A stretch of DNA of 64,000 nt from Mesostigma viride (taxonomy: Eukaryota > Streptophyta > Mesostigmatophyceae > Mesostigmatales > Mesostigmataceae), in the NCBI GenBank assembly GCA_009746045.1, contig RPFO01000017.1, forward strand, positions 947,001 to 1,011,000. The letters run 5' to 3'. The notes under the pieces were generated by a model. It was not told the origin of the DNA. It saw only the letters and a list, made by a program, of their open reading frames with translations, and ran no database searches. The position numbers and the translations under genes were made by a program. This document shows positions 1 through 14,000 of the stretch, one piece after another (positions within the stretch are counted from its first letter, which is position 1; each line of letters starts with the position of its first letter).

Positions 1-2800
1 GCTTGTGCTGGAACGACCCGCCGCCTGACCAGGGAGATGGATGCGGGGGACAGAAGAAACGTTTGCGCCCCATTAGGGAAAAAATCACCAGGTACGGTGC
101 CATGGGCTATAATCAGTTGATCCAGTTACTGATAAATCGGTTAAAATGCTTGAATTTAATCAGTTGCTTTTCATTACTGCTGTCGTACGAATGAGAGGAT
201 GACACCAGTCCGGACAGGCAGCTATCAAAACCAGCTGCAGTGCTATGGACAGCGACCCCTGCACGGCAGGCCATGTGGGTACCACAAGCAAGGCAGGCCG
301 AGAGCTTGGGGTTGCTACGACGGCTACCTGGACACAACTTATATTTACATACTAGTATGAAAGAAGGGTGCATTAGAGAAAAGGAGTGCTTGATATGGGG
401 AATGGCCAACAGGCCAGGACAAATAATCAACAGAGAAAAGGCCCCATACAGGCAGGAGGGGTTCGGGCTGCAGGCACGCGCGAGCAAGGATCGCAGGAAA
501 CTGACGTGGGAGCGATTCTCGACCTCGCGACCTCGACATAGAAGGGACATCACAAGGTTCGGGCTCATGCGAGCATGTTGCTACAGACAGGCTTTGGAGA
601 GCGCGGTGCGTCCTTGGACTTACGATGCCCCGAATCAAGTGTCATGGAGGTCACATTCACTCGCCACAGGGTGCAGCCGGGTGACATCTTGCTCAAGTCG
701 TCATTGAATTCGGGCCGCTCCTGTCCCCAAACACCACAAGGTCACAATGAAATACTTTTGTTGAGTATTACCATGGGTGAGCGAAATAGGCCGTGTTGTA
801 GAGTGATAACAAAACGGAAGCCTTGTAATTGCCAACAGCCAGATGTGGCGCAGTAACGAAAATACAGAATCCATGAAGAAGGGCTATATTCCAGAGTAGC
901 TAAACTTCCACGGCATTGCGTTCGACAGACACGTGGTCGTGCAGCACACGATATGAGACGTACGTGGGCAAAGGATGCTTCAGACCCTTGGGCTTGGAAT
1001 GATGCGACCGCGGCAAGTAGGACCACAACTGCCATCAAACCACTCTGCCTCATGGTCTGCTGCCAGCTAGCTAAGGACTGTTTTTTTCTAATTGCCATAT
1101 TGAATGGCTAGCGGAAGTACATTTCCATTCTATTCAATTACAAAAGCAAAAGCTGGCTGATGGCGGGGGCTCCATGAGACAGCTAAACGCTAATGAATAT
1201 CCCCATTCGCTTGTTTCCAGGCTTTTCTGTACTCCTTGCTCCAATGGCAGCATTTGGGTACCGTAAAAAAACACTGCAGTCATGTTCGTGAATAGAGGCG
1301 GCTCTGGCGGGACGTCACTGCCAAGACGACATCATACAACCGGTCCACCGCGAATAAGATGTGAGCATTACCCTAGTCATGATCTCTGTGGTATGAGACC
1401 CGAAATGAAAAAAACAGGTATCTTCAACGGGGCTATTAACTATGTGCAGGAGGACAGACAAAACGTGCACGACGTAATAAATACAATAAAACATCAACTA
1501 AAACGTAAGGCGGTTCTTTCCCTTCATGCCGTCTTAGCTTCACCTGTACCCCTGGCCGCTTCCATCGGCTACACGCATCGAGTTGGGCAGTGGGCCTACT
1601 ACAACAGCGATTTCAGACTTGTGGCCTCAAGGCAATTAGGTTGGTCTTGGACTCTTGGTAGGTAGTCCGTAGTTGGTACGTGTTGTGTTCCTCTCCCTAG
1701 CATCGCGCGTGAGTGACGGGCGATGGATTCGACAGCCTGCTTTGCTTGGACGCTGCATGCCTACAGTGTAGTTGCCTACACCGGAAGTAAAAACCTGGGA
1801 GCAAAATGGCAAATCTCCGCTTTGTTTCCTGAGTATTCACCAGTAGTTATGTCCTGGTTATGTGGATGTACAATCAGAGATTCGATGCAGGTTTTTTCCG
1901 GGTAAATGGGTATTTTTTATTAACCAATTTCGATTCAGGCTCAAGATTCGATGCATTTATTAACCAATTTCGATTCGGGAACAAGATTTCGGGGAAATGG
2001 GTATATTTTATTAGCCAATTATGGACCAAAGAGGTGAGAGGGGAAATGAGTATCAGCGAATCCTAATGAAGGTGGGCACACACACGATTCGGGAACAAGA
2101 TTCGATGCAGGTTCACGTGTGCTGTTGTTCAGAAATCTTTAAAGGTATTGGCAGGTACTTTGTACCCCGAGAGGCTTCATGGCGCCAGTTTTCCCGGATT
2201 GTCAAAAACAAACTTCGCGCGCCTTCAGGCCGGATTTGCCACCGACGCGCTGGCGTGTGCTAAAATGCTAGCACAGCAACCTTGAACTAATTCCACATAA
2301 TTATAGCGGCCATAGCTCAATCTAACGCAAGCGGATATAGTTCCTTCAAGATTTGGAATAATGGACGTGGGCTGATGAAGACAGCTGTCGGGGGAGCTGA
2401 CATTGTTCCAAAAATGATTATTTGGAAAATGAACGATACCTCCGGTCACACAGTTGCCAGAGGGCGTTGGAAAACAACGTTTAATATTCCCGTCTGCCCT
2501 CGCACATGCAGTTGCCAAAGGACGCGCATCATCGTCTTCCAAATCAAGGATTCACGTTGACATCCTTCACTTTCTGACCTCTATTACATCATGGGGCGAG
2601 CAGATAACGTCGTGCATTACACCATTTCGGGTACGAACTAATTCGAGACATAACTTGCATCAAGCATACAGAAGAGGCAAACATGATACCTTGCTGGAAC
2701 CAACCATAATTATATCTAACCAACTGGATCAATCAACCTAACGAATTTGATGGATATGTGCGTACACCTTTATCCCATCGTCGGCCTAAATTTGCTTCAG
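1..2800. other. 5' flank of the helicase gene, no gene recognised
   Basis: No exon, RNA gene or known domain was recognised here. The longest open frames (113-568 minus, 240-707 plus, 1282-1665 plus) have no recognisable motif and look like chance frames. The first coding exon of the downstream FANCJ-like gene, with its ATG, should lie somewhere in this stretch, because the exon at 2801 starts inside a codon. I could not place it. Confidence 0.5.
1877..2115. repeat. Degenerate short direct repeats
   Basis: The words GATTCGATGCAGG, TTAACCAATTTCGATTC and GATTCGGGAACAAGATT recur several times within about 240 bp, separated by AT-rich sequence with repeated GGGTAAATGGGTAT-like segments. This looks like a decayed tandem repeat. 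No coding potential was seen. Confidence 0.6.
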
Positions 2801-5013
2801 GCTGCGACGTTCCTTTTCCTTACAAGGCGTATCCCAGCCAGATCTCCATGATGGCGCAAGTCATGGTGGCACTAAATGGCAAAGATAATGCCCTGTTGGA
2901 AAGCCCGACCGGCAGTGGCAAGTGAGCACATGTACCTCGTTTCCTGCCATTTTTGAAATCACGTTTTCTTTTTAATCCTTTTGTACTGCACATCGTGATT
3001 GTGGATGAATTCAGTTTCAACCGGCATTCCATTATGTCCCTTGTGCTCGACCTTGATTTCCGTGCAGGTCGCTCGCTCTTCTTTGTAGCTCTTTAGCTTG
3101 GCAAGCCAGGATGAAAATTCTGGTTGCAGAAGGTACGTATGCCTCTTATTCGATCGATTTCTTTGGAATACACACGGATATGAACATAACCGGTATGGTA
3201 CTTACCAAGCGTGGCCGTTAGTCAGGACGATGATGTCCTGGATTCTTTAAACTGGACAACGATCGGATCAGAACTCATCTACAGAGCAGCATTTTATCAG
3301 CCATATCAATACAATGGTTTGGTGTATATATATATCACCACCAGGCAATCTGGCACGCCCTTGACCAAGTAAGGTGGATGCATAAGGTAAGCAACTGTGG
3401 TGTGTTTCCGCCAGAAAAGTCGTGACAACTTTCTCAAAGCAGTCCAGCTGTGTGGCTATCGCTGGATCTAGCACCTGACAGAAACAGAGCATTGTGGTGA
3501 CTACACCCCTTTTTTGTTGCGGTTACTGATAAAGCAACTTAGTCCCACGTAGACCTTTGTGCGATAAGCATGGGCACCATGATGCTGACGCTTGTGTGAC
3601 AGTTGTGTGCAGAAATGAAACTGCTAGATCTGCTTTATACAAGATACGACATATCTGAGACCGGTTGATGTGTTTAACTTTCCCTTAATTGCGGGTATAG
3701 CAACCTCCGTACAGTTTGACAGCCATAAGCGATGGCGTGCACGCACAAGAATAGATGCTTTTTATATCTGTTAAACTGCCCTCGTTAACATGCAATGTAA
3801 TTTCCCACACCACTGAGGCAAGGCTAGAAAACCAGAAGTTGGTATGCAGGCATCCACCATTGCTGGAAGCACCGACCCCGAGGTAGCTGGGGAATGGTAA
3901 CGTCGGATTCGCCGTGGTTGACAAGCCAAGATGATCCTGGACTGCCATTCTAATGAAAGGTTTGTGCTGGCACTGTCGTTATTTCAAGAACATTGCGTGG
4001 GCTACTTGCCCCAGTATTTTTCTCCCTTGCCTTTTTAAGTTTGACTTGGTAGTTTGTAATCGCTCTTCCATGGTTTCCATGGTCCATTGCGAACGCTGGT
4101 GTGGTCAATGATGTGCTATCATGGTACTGTCAGAGGTGAAACGGGAGGCAACGACCAAGTCCCTTTCGGTCAATGGAATAGAGATGGCAGATGTCTCGAT
4201 CTCGCCAGGCGCGACTGGCATGGTCACCAAGGTGACCACACAGAAGGTGGTGGAGCGGGCGCTCGACATCGCAGAGGCCAGCATGAAGCCACACAAGCGC
4301 ACCGCCCCAAAGATCTTCTTCGCCACGTAAGTCACCAATATTCATGTGCATGCAATCTTATATCTAGAAAGTCTCGCAAGCAGGATGTGTCGCCATGCCC
4401 AGCTGCTTGCACCATTGCTTTTCAATAGCAGGCGTCTGCATAATGTGGTATAGAATCCCTCGACAGGTCAGCATGTCTGGGAATTCACCACGTTCAAAAT
4501 GATTCGCTAGTGCGGTGGAGGGTTGCAGTGTTTGTAATGCCATAATTGCTGCGCACTGAAATCAAGGGTTCTTGGCTGATTCGTGAGATCTTGTCTTCTC
4601 GCTTTTCCTAACTATCGTTCTAGGAAGCTGTCTGAGAAGAAAACATAGCTTCCTGCCTTTAACTTGCAAGAACCATTTCTTGAACCAGCCATGATGGCAC
4701 TATGTCGCTCAACTGGCAACTCAGGGCCCTTCTGGTCATGGTATCTGCACATCCCAGCACGCTTCTGTATTCTGTGCATGGTGTGTTTTCACAGCATTGC
4801 CTGGAACTGACTTCCTCTGTTTGCACTTGCCAATGCAAATCTGCATGCTTGCTGACCTGGGGTTAGGTGCTTTCCTGCAATGATCAATCGCTAACATCTG
4901 CGCCATGCGTACTGCTACCGTCGTGCTGGACTTGCAGGCGAACTCATGGCCAGATCGCACATGTCATCCGTGAGCTGCGCAGGACACCTTTCCGTCCCAC
5001 AATGGCCATCCTG
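2801..5013 (+). CDS. FANCJ: FANCJ exons 1-4: Q-like motif, Walker A, motif Ia
   Basis: Exons 2801-2921, 3068-3132, 4134-4326 and 4938-5013. The first reads through [10 protein letters not shown], the FANCJ-specific segment just before the nucleotide-binding loop, into SPTGSGK (Walker A). The lysine codon is split by the first intron, and the second exon resumes with [12 protein letters not shown], typical of FANCJ. The third exon is a poorly conserved insert ending KIFFAT. The fourth continues [16 protein letters not shown], which is motif Ia. All four junctions keep frame. Confidence 0.92.
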
Positions 5014-8000
5014 GTACGTTCCTGAACCGATGCCTGCTTATCCGCTATGATCATCGATGGCTCTGAGTTGCAAGGGTACACAGCATTTGGATAATGTTGT
5101 CGCTTAGAGATAGCCGTTCGGCAATGAAACAGGTTTTGTAGCATTCAGAGGTCAGGTCATGTGGTTTTTAGCTTAACCCATCCAGGTCTTGCTCTGAATG
5201 TCAGCCAATCATAATTCTTACGTACAAGGCTGCACATTGATCAGCTCCATTGATCTCCAACATCCTGAATGACTTGACGAACGCGGCTAGAAATGGCAAG
5301 CGCGAGCTTCCATGGTCAGAATATTCCATATTTCTAGCTGGCATGCGCTGGTTGTCTCCTTGATTTGTTTCTGCTCAAGATAATCGCACGCGAGTTGACA
5401 AATGCCTCCTTGTCAGAATCCAGATGGCCAGAAAGTATAGCTCATTCAGCCAGCCGTCATACATGATTTCGCTGGTTACCTGTGTGCTGATTTGTGATAA
5501 ATAACAGTCTTCGGCCTGGTTGTGGTATGTCTCTGGTAGCTTTCTCTCAGCCGTCTGGTACAAATTTGTAGCCCATTTAGCACCAGTCTTGTAGCCTGCC
5601 CGAACAACCTGAAAATTATGTGTTACTGTGCGTCTCGGACGCTTTTGTTATAACAGGCCTCCCGGGAGCACTACTGCATCAACAGGAAAGTGGCCAGGTC
5701 TGCCAACAGGGATGCGGAGTGCAAGGCACTGCTGTCAAAAGGCGCCCATGGCTGCGCATATGACAGGTATGCTACCAGCAGTCCCAGGTGAAGCTAGCTG
5801 CCGTTGGGAGCAAGGGATTCCTGTGTCACCACATGTGCTATGGGCGCCTGTGTGTGACATTTGGGTTTTTGCAAGTTGCAGCGACAAGCAGCCTTACCTG
5901 CTGCACACGCTGCACAGAATGTCAGCATGCAGGTAAGAAAGGAAGGGGCCGTGCACATGTGCCATGTTTCTTCTTATGGTGAGCTGCGATAGACTAGCTA
6001 CAGTCCGGATATATTATCTTGCTGACTACCAACTTTCATTAAAATGCTATGCGGCTATTTCCAACATCGAATACTGAGAATGCAGCACTAGGCAACCCAC
6101 TATTTTCCATGCATGCGCACAGGCAGGGGTAAGGCTCAAGAAAGCATCGACAAGCATCAATGGACAGTGCCGTTCTGCCTTATTTGGCATTAACTTTATC
6201 CCCACATAATCTCTTATTTATCATCCTATGCGGACCAGCCCAGGCCCGACCTGGCTCGGCGCAGGTCGTCCTTCTGCGCATTCAGCCTTGGCCCCTCCTG
6301 GCCCCTAAGCTCAGCCCCTGCCAACCTCGTCCACCAGTGCAATCACTTTTAAGCGTTGCCACCTCTACCTTTTTTACCTCTCGCCTGTTACACAATGCCT
6401 GGAACATGCCTCCATTTGCGGCACCCCGGTGTTGTCACAGGAGCCACGCGCTGGAGCGGCACATCTCCATGCAGCCTAGGGGCGTGAACGTGGTGCATGA
6501 CATCGAGGACCTGGTCAAGCTGGGCAAACAAGTGCACGGTGCGTGCACGCTTTGTGGCTTATATCATCCTGGCCTACACGCGAATCCCTTGGTTTTTAGA
6601 GCCCGATAAACTACCTGAATAATTGTTCCCCGCGTGTACCTGTATTTGGCAGGGGCGAAAATTGCCTTTCATCTGTTCCACCTTGTCATTCATTGACTAG
6701 TTTTATGCCTGGCGTTGAACTGCCCGCCAGCTCATCAGCCCGCATGCCACCTTGCCAACCTCCTTGCTATCTAGCCTTAAGTTGTTCTGCAGTGCAATTT
6801 TAAACCAGCCATTTTTAACCAGCAGGGTACAGCGAGGATAAATATATTTATATGGCAAGCCATGCTCGTTCTACCAGAGGGTTTCTGTATGTAATAAGCA
6901 ACCTCCGAATTCCCTGCATAATGGGTGCTTTAACTCCTATATTCAGGCATCAACTATATTCAGTTGCCCTAAACTGATGGGAACTTTACCCATCTTTCCT
7001 TTGTTGTGGCTCATATGCCTTGTGCTTCTTTTTCAGGCTGTCCCTATTTTGGCTCCCGCAGCCTTGCTGACAACGCGGACATCATCTTCTGCCCCTACAA
7101 CTACCTGATGGACCCTGGTAAGCACAACACCTGCAGCATGACAATCCTTAGGTTGTGTAGAAGAACAGGGTAGCTTGTGGAATTAGATGGCAGTCAAATG
7201 TAATTGGCGTTGCAGAGAGGCGACCAGGTGAGTGGGGATAAGGGAGCCAGGGAAGATTTTAGTGGGGAAGCTTGAAAGTGGGTAGCTTGAGGCGGGGGCT
7301 TGATGACTGTCCAGCCATGCGAGGACAGAAGTGAAGAATGGATCCAAGGAGGAATGTGGAGGAGCATGCTGCTGTTTTGAAAAACTGAGGCTGTTCTCTT
7401 TTTTTTTACAACTTGGGGACCGCAGGTACTTTGAGCCCCACATGCACCCTTCAAACTTTGTATTGCTTGGGCCTGTGAACAGGCTATGCCCTGTTGCATG
7501 ATGGGGTGTGCACCGCTCATTTACGTTTCAGAAAAAACTGCAGACCCAGCTTGGACATGTTCTGACCCTATAAAGCTAATCTGTGCTCTTTGTGCCTCTT
7601 GGGTCTTTCTGTCTCAACACCTTGATGTTCTCATGGCATTGCCTTTGGCCATTACTGCTGCCTGGTCCTTGTTGACGCCCCTTTCCGTGCAGTCATTGCC
7701 AAGGCCATGAAGGTGAACGTGGCGGATGCAGTTGTGATTTTCGACGAGGCACAGTAAGTCCCTGCTTATGCACCCTGGGCCTGGCATTAATCCTGACATA
7801 GAAATATACAGAAGCCTTCTGGAAATACACAGAAGCCGCTTAAATTTTTTATCACCTGCGGTCTTGGTGCCTCGCGCAGTGACAGCAACAGTGCCGATAA
7901 CCCAATAGATAGGTACTTTCGCAACCTGGAGAATACAATGGTTATTAGGATCCTGACCAATTTAACCAAAGGCGAGATTCTTTCCTGACCCGTGTCCATT

Positions 8001-11000
8001 CATTAACTATCATTTCCTGCGCCCTAGCATGCAGCCAGAGTTGTGAGGAGGTGCCAATTAGTGTAGGGCTGAGAGTCAACTTAGTGCACAGAGACACACA
8101 TACATTCGAAAAAGCTTGACAGCATCATTATTGTTCACTGTCCTTCTGTAATGACGTGGAACCTCGAGGTTGAAGCCTTCGTTCAAGTCCTCTCCACTAA
8201 CCTCCTTCACTCTACGCATGATGATCTGGATTGAGGCATTGGGATCGCGCCTGCATCAGTGCGGGTATCTGCCATTAGTTTTCCTCCCTCTTCACCTTGT
8301 GTGGTCACGCAGTGTGCAACGGTTGTGGCATCAGGCACAATGATAGTATCTCCGTAAAACTTGTAGTCACCAAGCAGACAGTAAGCATGGTGGCATTCCC
8401 ATTATGCGGTCAACCATGCGTTGCATGTGCGTCTGGATTACAGCAACATCGAGGATGTTGCGCGCTCAGCGGCCAGCGTGGAGGTGAACGTGGTCGCTCT
8501 AAAAGAGCTCAAGGCGGACCTGCTGTCGCACGTCATGGTCGGCCTGCACGCCGACGTGTACAACCCGCTGCTCACGTGCACGCAGGTAGGACGTGGGAAT
8601 GAGTTAGCTCTCACACCCACTGTGGTCCTGAGTTGATCATGTCTCACGAAAGTCTGTGTTCACGTAAGTCTGTGTTCTAGTGAACTGGCTCAGAGACGCA
8701 CTGCGTGTACATGTTGGGATGCATGTTTGTGCAAGCGGATGCAAATTCAGAACCCCGAGGTTGTACAACTTTTTCCTTTTTATCATAATCTTACGGTGCT
8801 TGAGAATGGGAGAGAATTCCTTGTTTTGTTCCTTAGGGTGAAGAGTATCTTAACTGTAGACTGGCGTCTAAGCACCCGCGTCTGGGCATTAGCTGCTTTT
8901 TCGCTGAAGCCTTGGTAGCATGGCAAGAAATACATCCATTTGCTTATGGTTTGCATGTAGACACTGGGGGAGGAGACCTTGAAGGAATCGGCAGGTCTGC
9001 ATTCACTGTTTTTACCTGTTGCTACTTTCCTTGAATGATTCCCATTTATGCATGTGCTTGGCAGGGCCTGCTGGCGCTCATCGACCAGAAGCAGGACTCT
9101 CTGCGCAAGACTGGCTTTGAGCGGTTTTGCGGCATATTCCAGGGGGACACGGCGCTGCAGCTGCTCAAGGGCGCGGGCATCACCACCGAGAATGGCCTGC
9201 TCAAGCACCTGATTAACTGCCTCGTACGGGTAGGCATCAGACATAAGGCGCACGTTACAAGTTGACATCATGGAATGATTGAAAACATAGAAATTTTCTG
9301 GAAAAGACTTTTTGCACCTCATGGCTGATGTCTGATGTGACATTAAAGCCATCTCCCAACGATGAAAAACCTGTCAGGCGGAGCCTTACGGCATGCATTT
9401 CCTGCACAGGAACTCCATGGACTTATGAGGGCAAGACGAATTATGACGCAGTGGTGGATGATGCAGGCCTTCTGGGGGGGAGGGCTGCTGGGATGTCACG
9501 CTCTGGTCTCATCTTGCCCGCAGTCAGTTCTGAAGATCTGTGTTGCTTCATATGGGAGCATGTCGGCTACTGCCCTTAACAGCAAGGAAGAGCCGTTATC
9601 GAGAGAACGGCGACATCCCGTATAGCCGTCTCGCTCAAAGACCGAAAACTGATGTAGCCATTCCTGGGTATAGAACATTCCAACCCCACAGTCGTTTTCA
9701 CCCACCCACCCACCCACCAACCACTGACCAACCCATTGACCAGTCAACTAGCCACTCGCGTGGATAGACATTGAACTGGAAGTTCCCGACAAAATATTCA
9801 AAGTATAACTTACAACTGTGGTTATCTGAAGTTTTTTACTGAGATGGAACGATAGCTGCAACACAGAGTCTGGTTACCCTGGAATTCCATGGTTCATTTA
9901 AAAAACTAGTACTTTCTTACTTCGTCAGAGAGCTTTCAGATAACAAAACCTTGATATTCTTTAGTTCTCAGGTATCTGCATGTTAACACTATAGCCAATC
10001 GATTGTCATGAATGTTCATCACATTCCTGGTGTTCTACTTGAAGGTTACATTGTGTTCCTGGTACCATGCTCCATGCGAGGTGAGGGATGCTGTCCAGAC
10101 AGGCCAAATGTACAACTTGCCTCTGATATTCTGTGTGTACTGACCGTGTTCTTGCGTTCTGGCATTCCAGGCAGGCCAAATCTCAAGTGAAAGCGATGCT
10201 CAGCAGTCTCTGACAGGCCGCTCCCTGTCTACTCTGGAAGGTAGGGCCCCTTAGTCTTTGCTTTTAGTCGTTGCAACACTTTTCTGCTACTGCTATTGGC
10301 TGCCCATGTAAATTCTGTTACATGGATGCAAATTTTCTTGCATTCATGTTACCAAATGCAATTAAGCTTCAACTACCAGGTATCTACATGCGCAACAGCC
10401 GTGATCTGTAATTGACCCTGCTTTTAGCACAGCTTAAGTATCCACATGTCAACATAGCACAGGTTAAGTCAGCAATTAGTCTGATCAGAAAGCTGGAAAA
10501 TATTTTTTTCTTGTCTGGATCGAAACCTCCTTTGATTGTGTGCTAGCCAGTTCCCGGCAATACCTCTGCTCTGCATGGAACTGGCATTCCTGGTATTGCA
10601 TGCCATGACAATATGGCAGCGTGTTCAGCAGCTAGCCCTTACCTTTCCCCACCACCCATCACCCAATCGTCCCGCAGGCCTGTTTACCATCCTCGACTTC
10701 ATGCTGGGTGACGACGGGCAGAACCTGCAGTCGTACCGGCTGGCCATCCTCAAGTACTCCAAGTGGAATGACTGTGAGTTGTGGTGGTGGCTGCCGTCAG
10801 GCTTTTGTCATGTCAGTTTTTCAGATACTCGCGATCGTCATTCTGATTGCATAGGTTGGGCATTTGCAGCTTGCTCACTTCTCTCTTGAAGGTTTTAAAT
10901 TTTTTTATCTCGTGTAGCGTAGACCATGTACCGCCATAGCTATGGCAAAAGATTGTACGAACAATTATGCAATGATGCCTCCAATCACACTGCTGACAGC

Positions 11001-14000
11001 AACATGGGCAAACCAGTGATGGTGATGACAACCGTCATTGCAGTAAGCACACTGAACTTTAAGGAGGGTATCAGCAGCTATGATGATAACGAGTATTGCA
11101 ACTGTCATGATGGCCACGGTGATGTGTTAACAAGCATTTAAGCTTTATGGATGAGAACCCGGTGGACCACGGACAACCACTACAAATACCGCTTCAAATA
11201 CCGCTTCATTTCCGTTACCGATCTCTGCCACTCATCCAAAGATGGTAAACCCTTGTAACACTTACTCTTGTTTGTCATTGCAGATTATTTTGACTCTGGT
11301 TTGGCCCATATGTGAACCTTCTGGCAGCCTCTCGCAGCAGCACTTACCCTTGTTTGTGAATTTGGACTATTTCTACTGTGGTTCTGCATGTTTTGAAATG
11401 TTCCTCTGGCAGCCACTCGCAGCAGTCTGATGACTGTCGACCTCTGCCTCTGGTGCTTAAACCCTGCGGTGGCATTTACAAAAGTCGCCAGCAAGGCCCG
11501 CTCCGTCATACTGACCTCAGGGTAAGCATCCAGGCGATACTCACATTAGCAGGGCATGCGAATGTAAAATAATGCAACCCAGAGTAGCACATGTTGGAAT
11601 GTGGTCGAATTATACATGTCATGATAACACGGTACATGTGCACATTATCTTATTTTCCCATGGATAGCAGTGTCAAGGCATTATTAATATAAGAGTCTTT
11701 TTTGCCCTATTGCCTGCAAGGCAAAGCATCAATGTTGTTTAAGAGACGTCTTGTTTCCTGCTGATTCTCTTATTCTGGATCCTGGATGTCTGCGTGTGTC
11801 CGAATATCACCTGTGTGTTTTTGCCTGCTTGCGTCCACTGACCTCCCAGGACACTGTCCCCCATGTGCTCCTTTGCATCGGAGCTGGGCACCGAGTTCAA
11901 GGTCCGCCTGGAAGCCAATCACGTCATTGAGAAAGAGCAGGTGAGCCACTCGGCCATTCATCCACTGCAACCATTTATGCGTGCACACGACATGATAGGC
12001 CCTTGTAGTTGACCAGCCATTACCGATCCAATCGGTACATCTCAGCATACCAAGCTCTCTTGTAACTGTCAACTGGTTATCTGGGAGCACATGGCTCCAG
12101 TGGGAAGTTTGCGGTTCCATGGCTGTCAGCTATCCTGACAGCCAGCCCCCAAAGCAATACAACTATATCCTAGGGTTGGCTCAAATGAGCTGGTACTAAT
12201 TGACTTTTTTCTGCTTTGTCCAAATCTATGCTATTCGCAAGGGGCACAACGAGGCCATGAAACATTATATAATCTGCTATCCCATGGTTTCAGCCTTTGT
12301 TATTGCTTGCTTATCATTAATTGCATAGCATCCTGGCTGGATGCTATGCAATTATCGAACGGCTGGCGGCAGCATTAATAAATTAATTAAGAACATAACT
12401 CCGTTGGGAGCTTATGTAACACATAGCCCTGAGAGGGGGCATATGGTTTGTAATACATTCTGAGCTACAACCTACAGGTGGGGGGATGTAAACTGCCACC
12501 TACTCAGGGTGCACAAGGTGCACCTGCACCACCATGATATATCATACCTAGAAGGCCTGGCATGGGGCGGCAGCATAGTGGTATACTTTCTGCTGCTGTC
12601 AAGGTTGAATAGCATGCATGGTCCATTATATCACTGCATTGCAATGCCTCTTTGGCAAGGCATGGGGTGGCATGGTAATGTGCGCTTCATTTGAGACAAT
12701 TATTTCCGCCACTATGTGATGCAGGTGTGGGCGGGCGCGCTCGCCATGGGCCCCGACAATGTGCCCATGAGTGCCACGTACAAGGATGCCGAGAGCCTCG
12801 AATTCCAGGACAGCTTTGGCGAGGCCATGCTGCAGTTTGTCAAGGCAAGTGCCAGCTCCATTCATGGGGACAAGCTTTAGTCTAGGATTCAACATACTCT
12901 TCTATCCAGCATGCCCTGTGCCCTCAAAAAGGTTTGCAATTGATGTTTAGGTATTGCCACTGTGGGGAGACGGCACATGCGGATATCCGTGGCAGATGAA
13001 GTTATCGACCTGTGATGTCTCACGCTTTGTTTTCTCATTGCGATATGGTCAAAATTCCACAGTAAATGGGTATATGTGTGTTTGCCACGGCTAGACACAA
13101 CCCGCACCCTCGAAGTGCAGTCAAAATGATGACATGAAACCATGCATATGCCTTTTCTTGCAATATCGTTTGAAGCTTTAGTAGTGTGTGAAGGTGCGCA
13201 AAATGTCTGTTGGGTGCACTCGTGCAGGTGGTCCCTGGCGGCTTGCTGCTCTTCTTCCCCAGCTACCGCCTGCTGGAGAAGGTTTCACAGCGATGGAAAA
13301 CCAGCGGCATGTGGCACCGCATCAACACCATCAAGAAGATATTCACAGGTGGGTACTTTGAGAGGCCTCTGCCAATTGCAGCAGCCTGTGCAATCCAAGT
13401 TCACTGTATATGAATAGGGCTTACAAAGATGTGAGGAATACCAGTTACACGCGGCCACGTTGCACAGGCTGCTGCACATTTTCATCCGTTCCTAACATTT
13501 TTGTATGCCCTCTTCAGATACTGTGAACTGGACATACAAGTGGGACCCAAAAAAGCCTGTACATTATGCCTGACATTGGTCAGTTTTTGACTCCAGAAAT
13601 GCATAATACCCACATGCCAGCAGCACAGTCCTCAATTGCTGCATGTCATATGCATTAAGAGCCTAGCTGGGCTTTCCCAGCCGTGAATAGGTGTAGCATG
13701 CAATTCTTTTTCTGGAAATGACCACGGAGGTGGGCACAGCCATACATCTGGCACACATATGAGTGCCCATGACCCACCTAGCAGAGGCACGTGCATATGG
13801 ATTAACGCATAGGAGCACTCTTCTACTAGTTAGCCCGAGCCACATGTGCAAGTTTTCTTGAGGTACCATGACCTGGCGTCTTTGCGCTGCTCATAGTCTT
13901 TGGCAAATCTTGTATGTGGCTACTGCACGTAACGCACGTTACGAGGTGCTGGCTTGTGGAGGTCCAGAGTTAAGCCGTGGTCAACCAGGAGTCACCTTAG

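Noticed and set aside
8961-8994. Possible 34-nt FANCJ exon ([11 protein letters not shown])
   Set aside because: Its borders look usable, but including it breaks the frame between 8,585 and 9,065, whereas direct joining keeps the frame and gives a family-like sequence.
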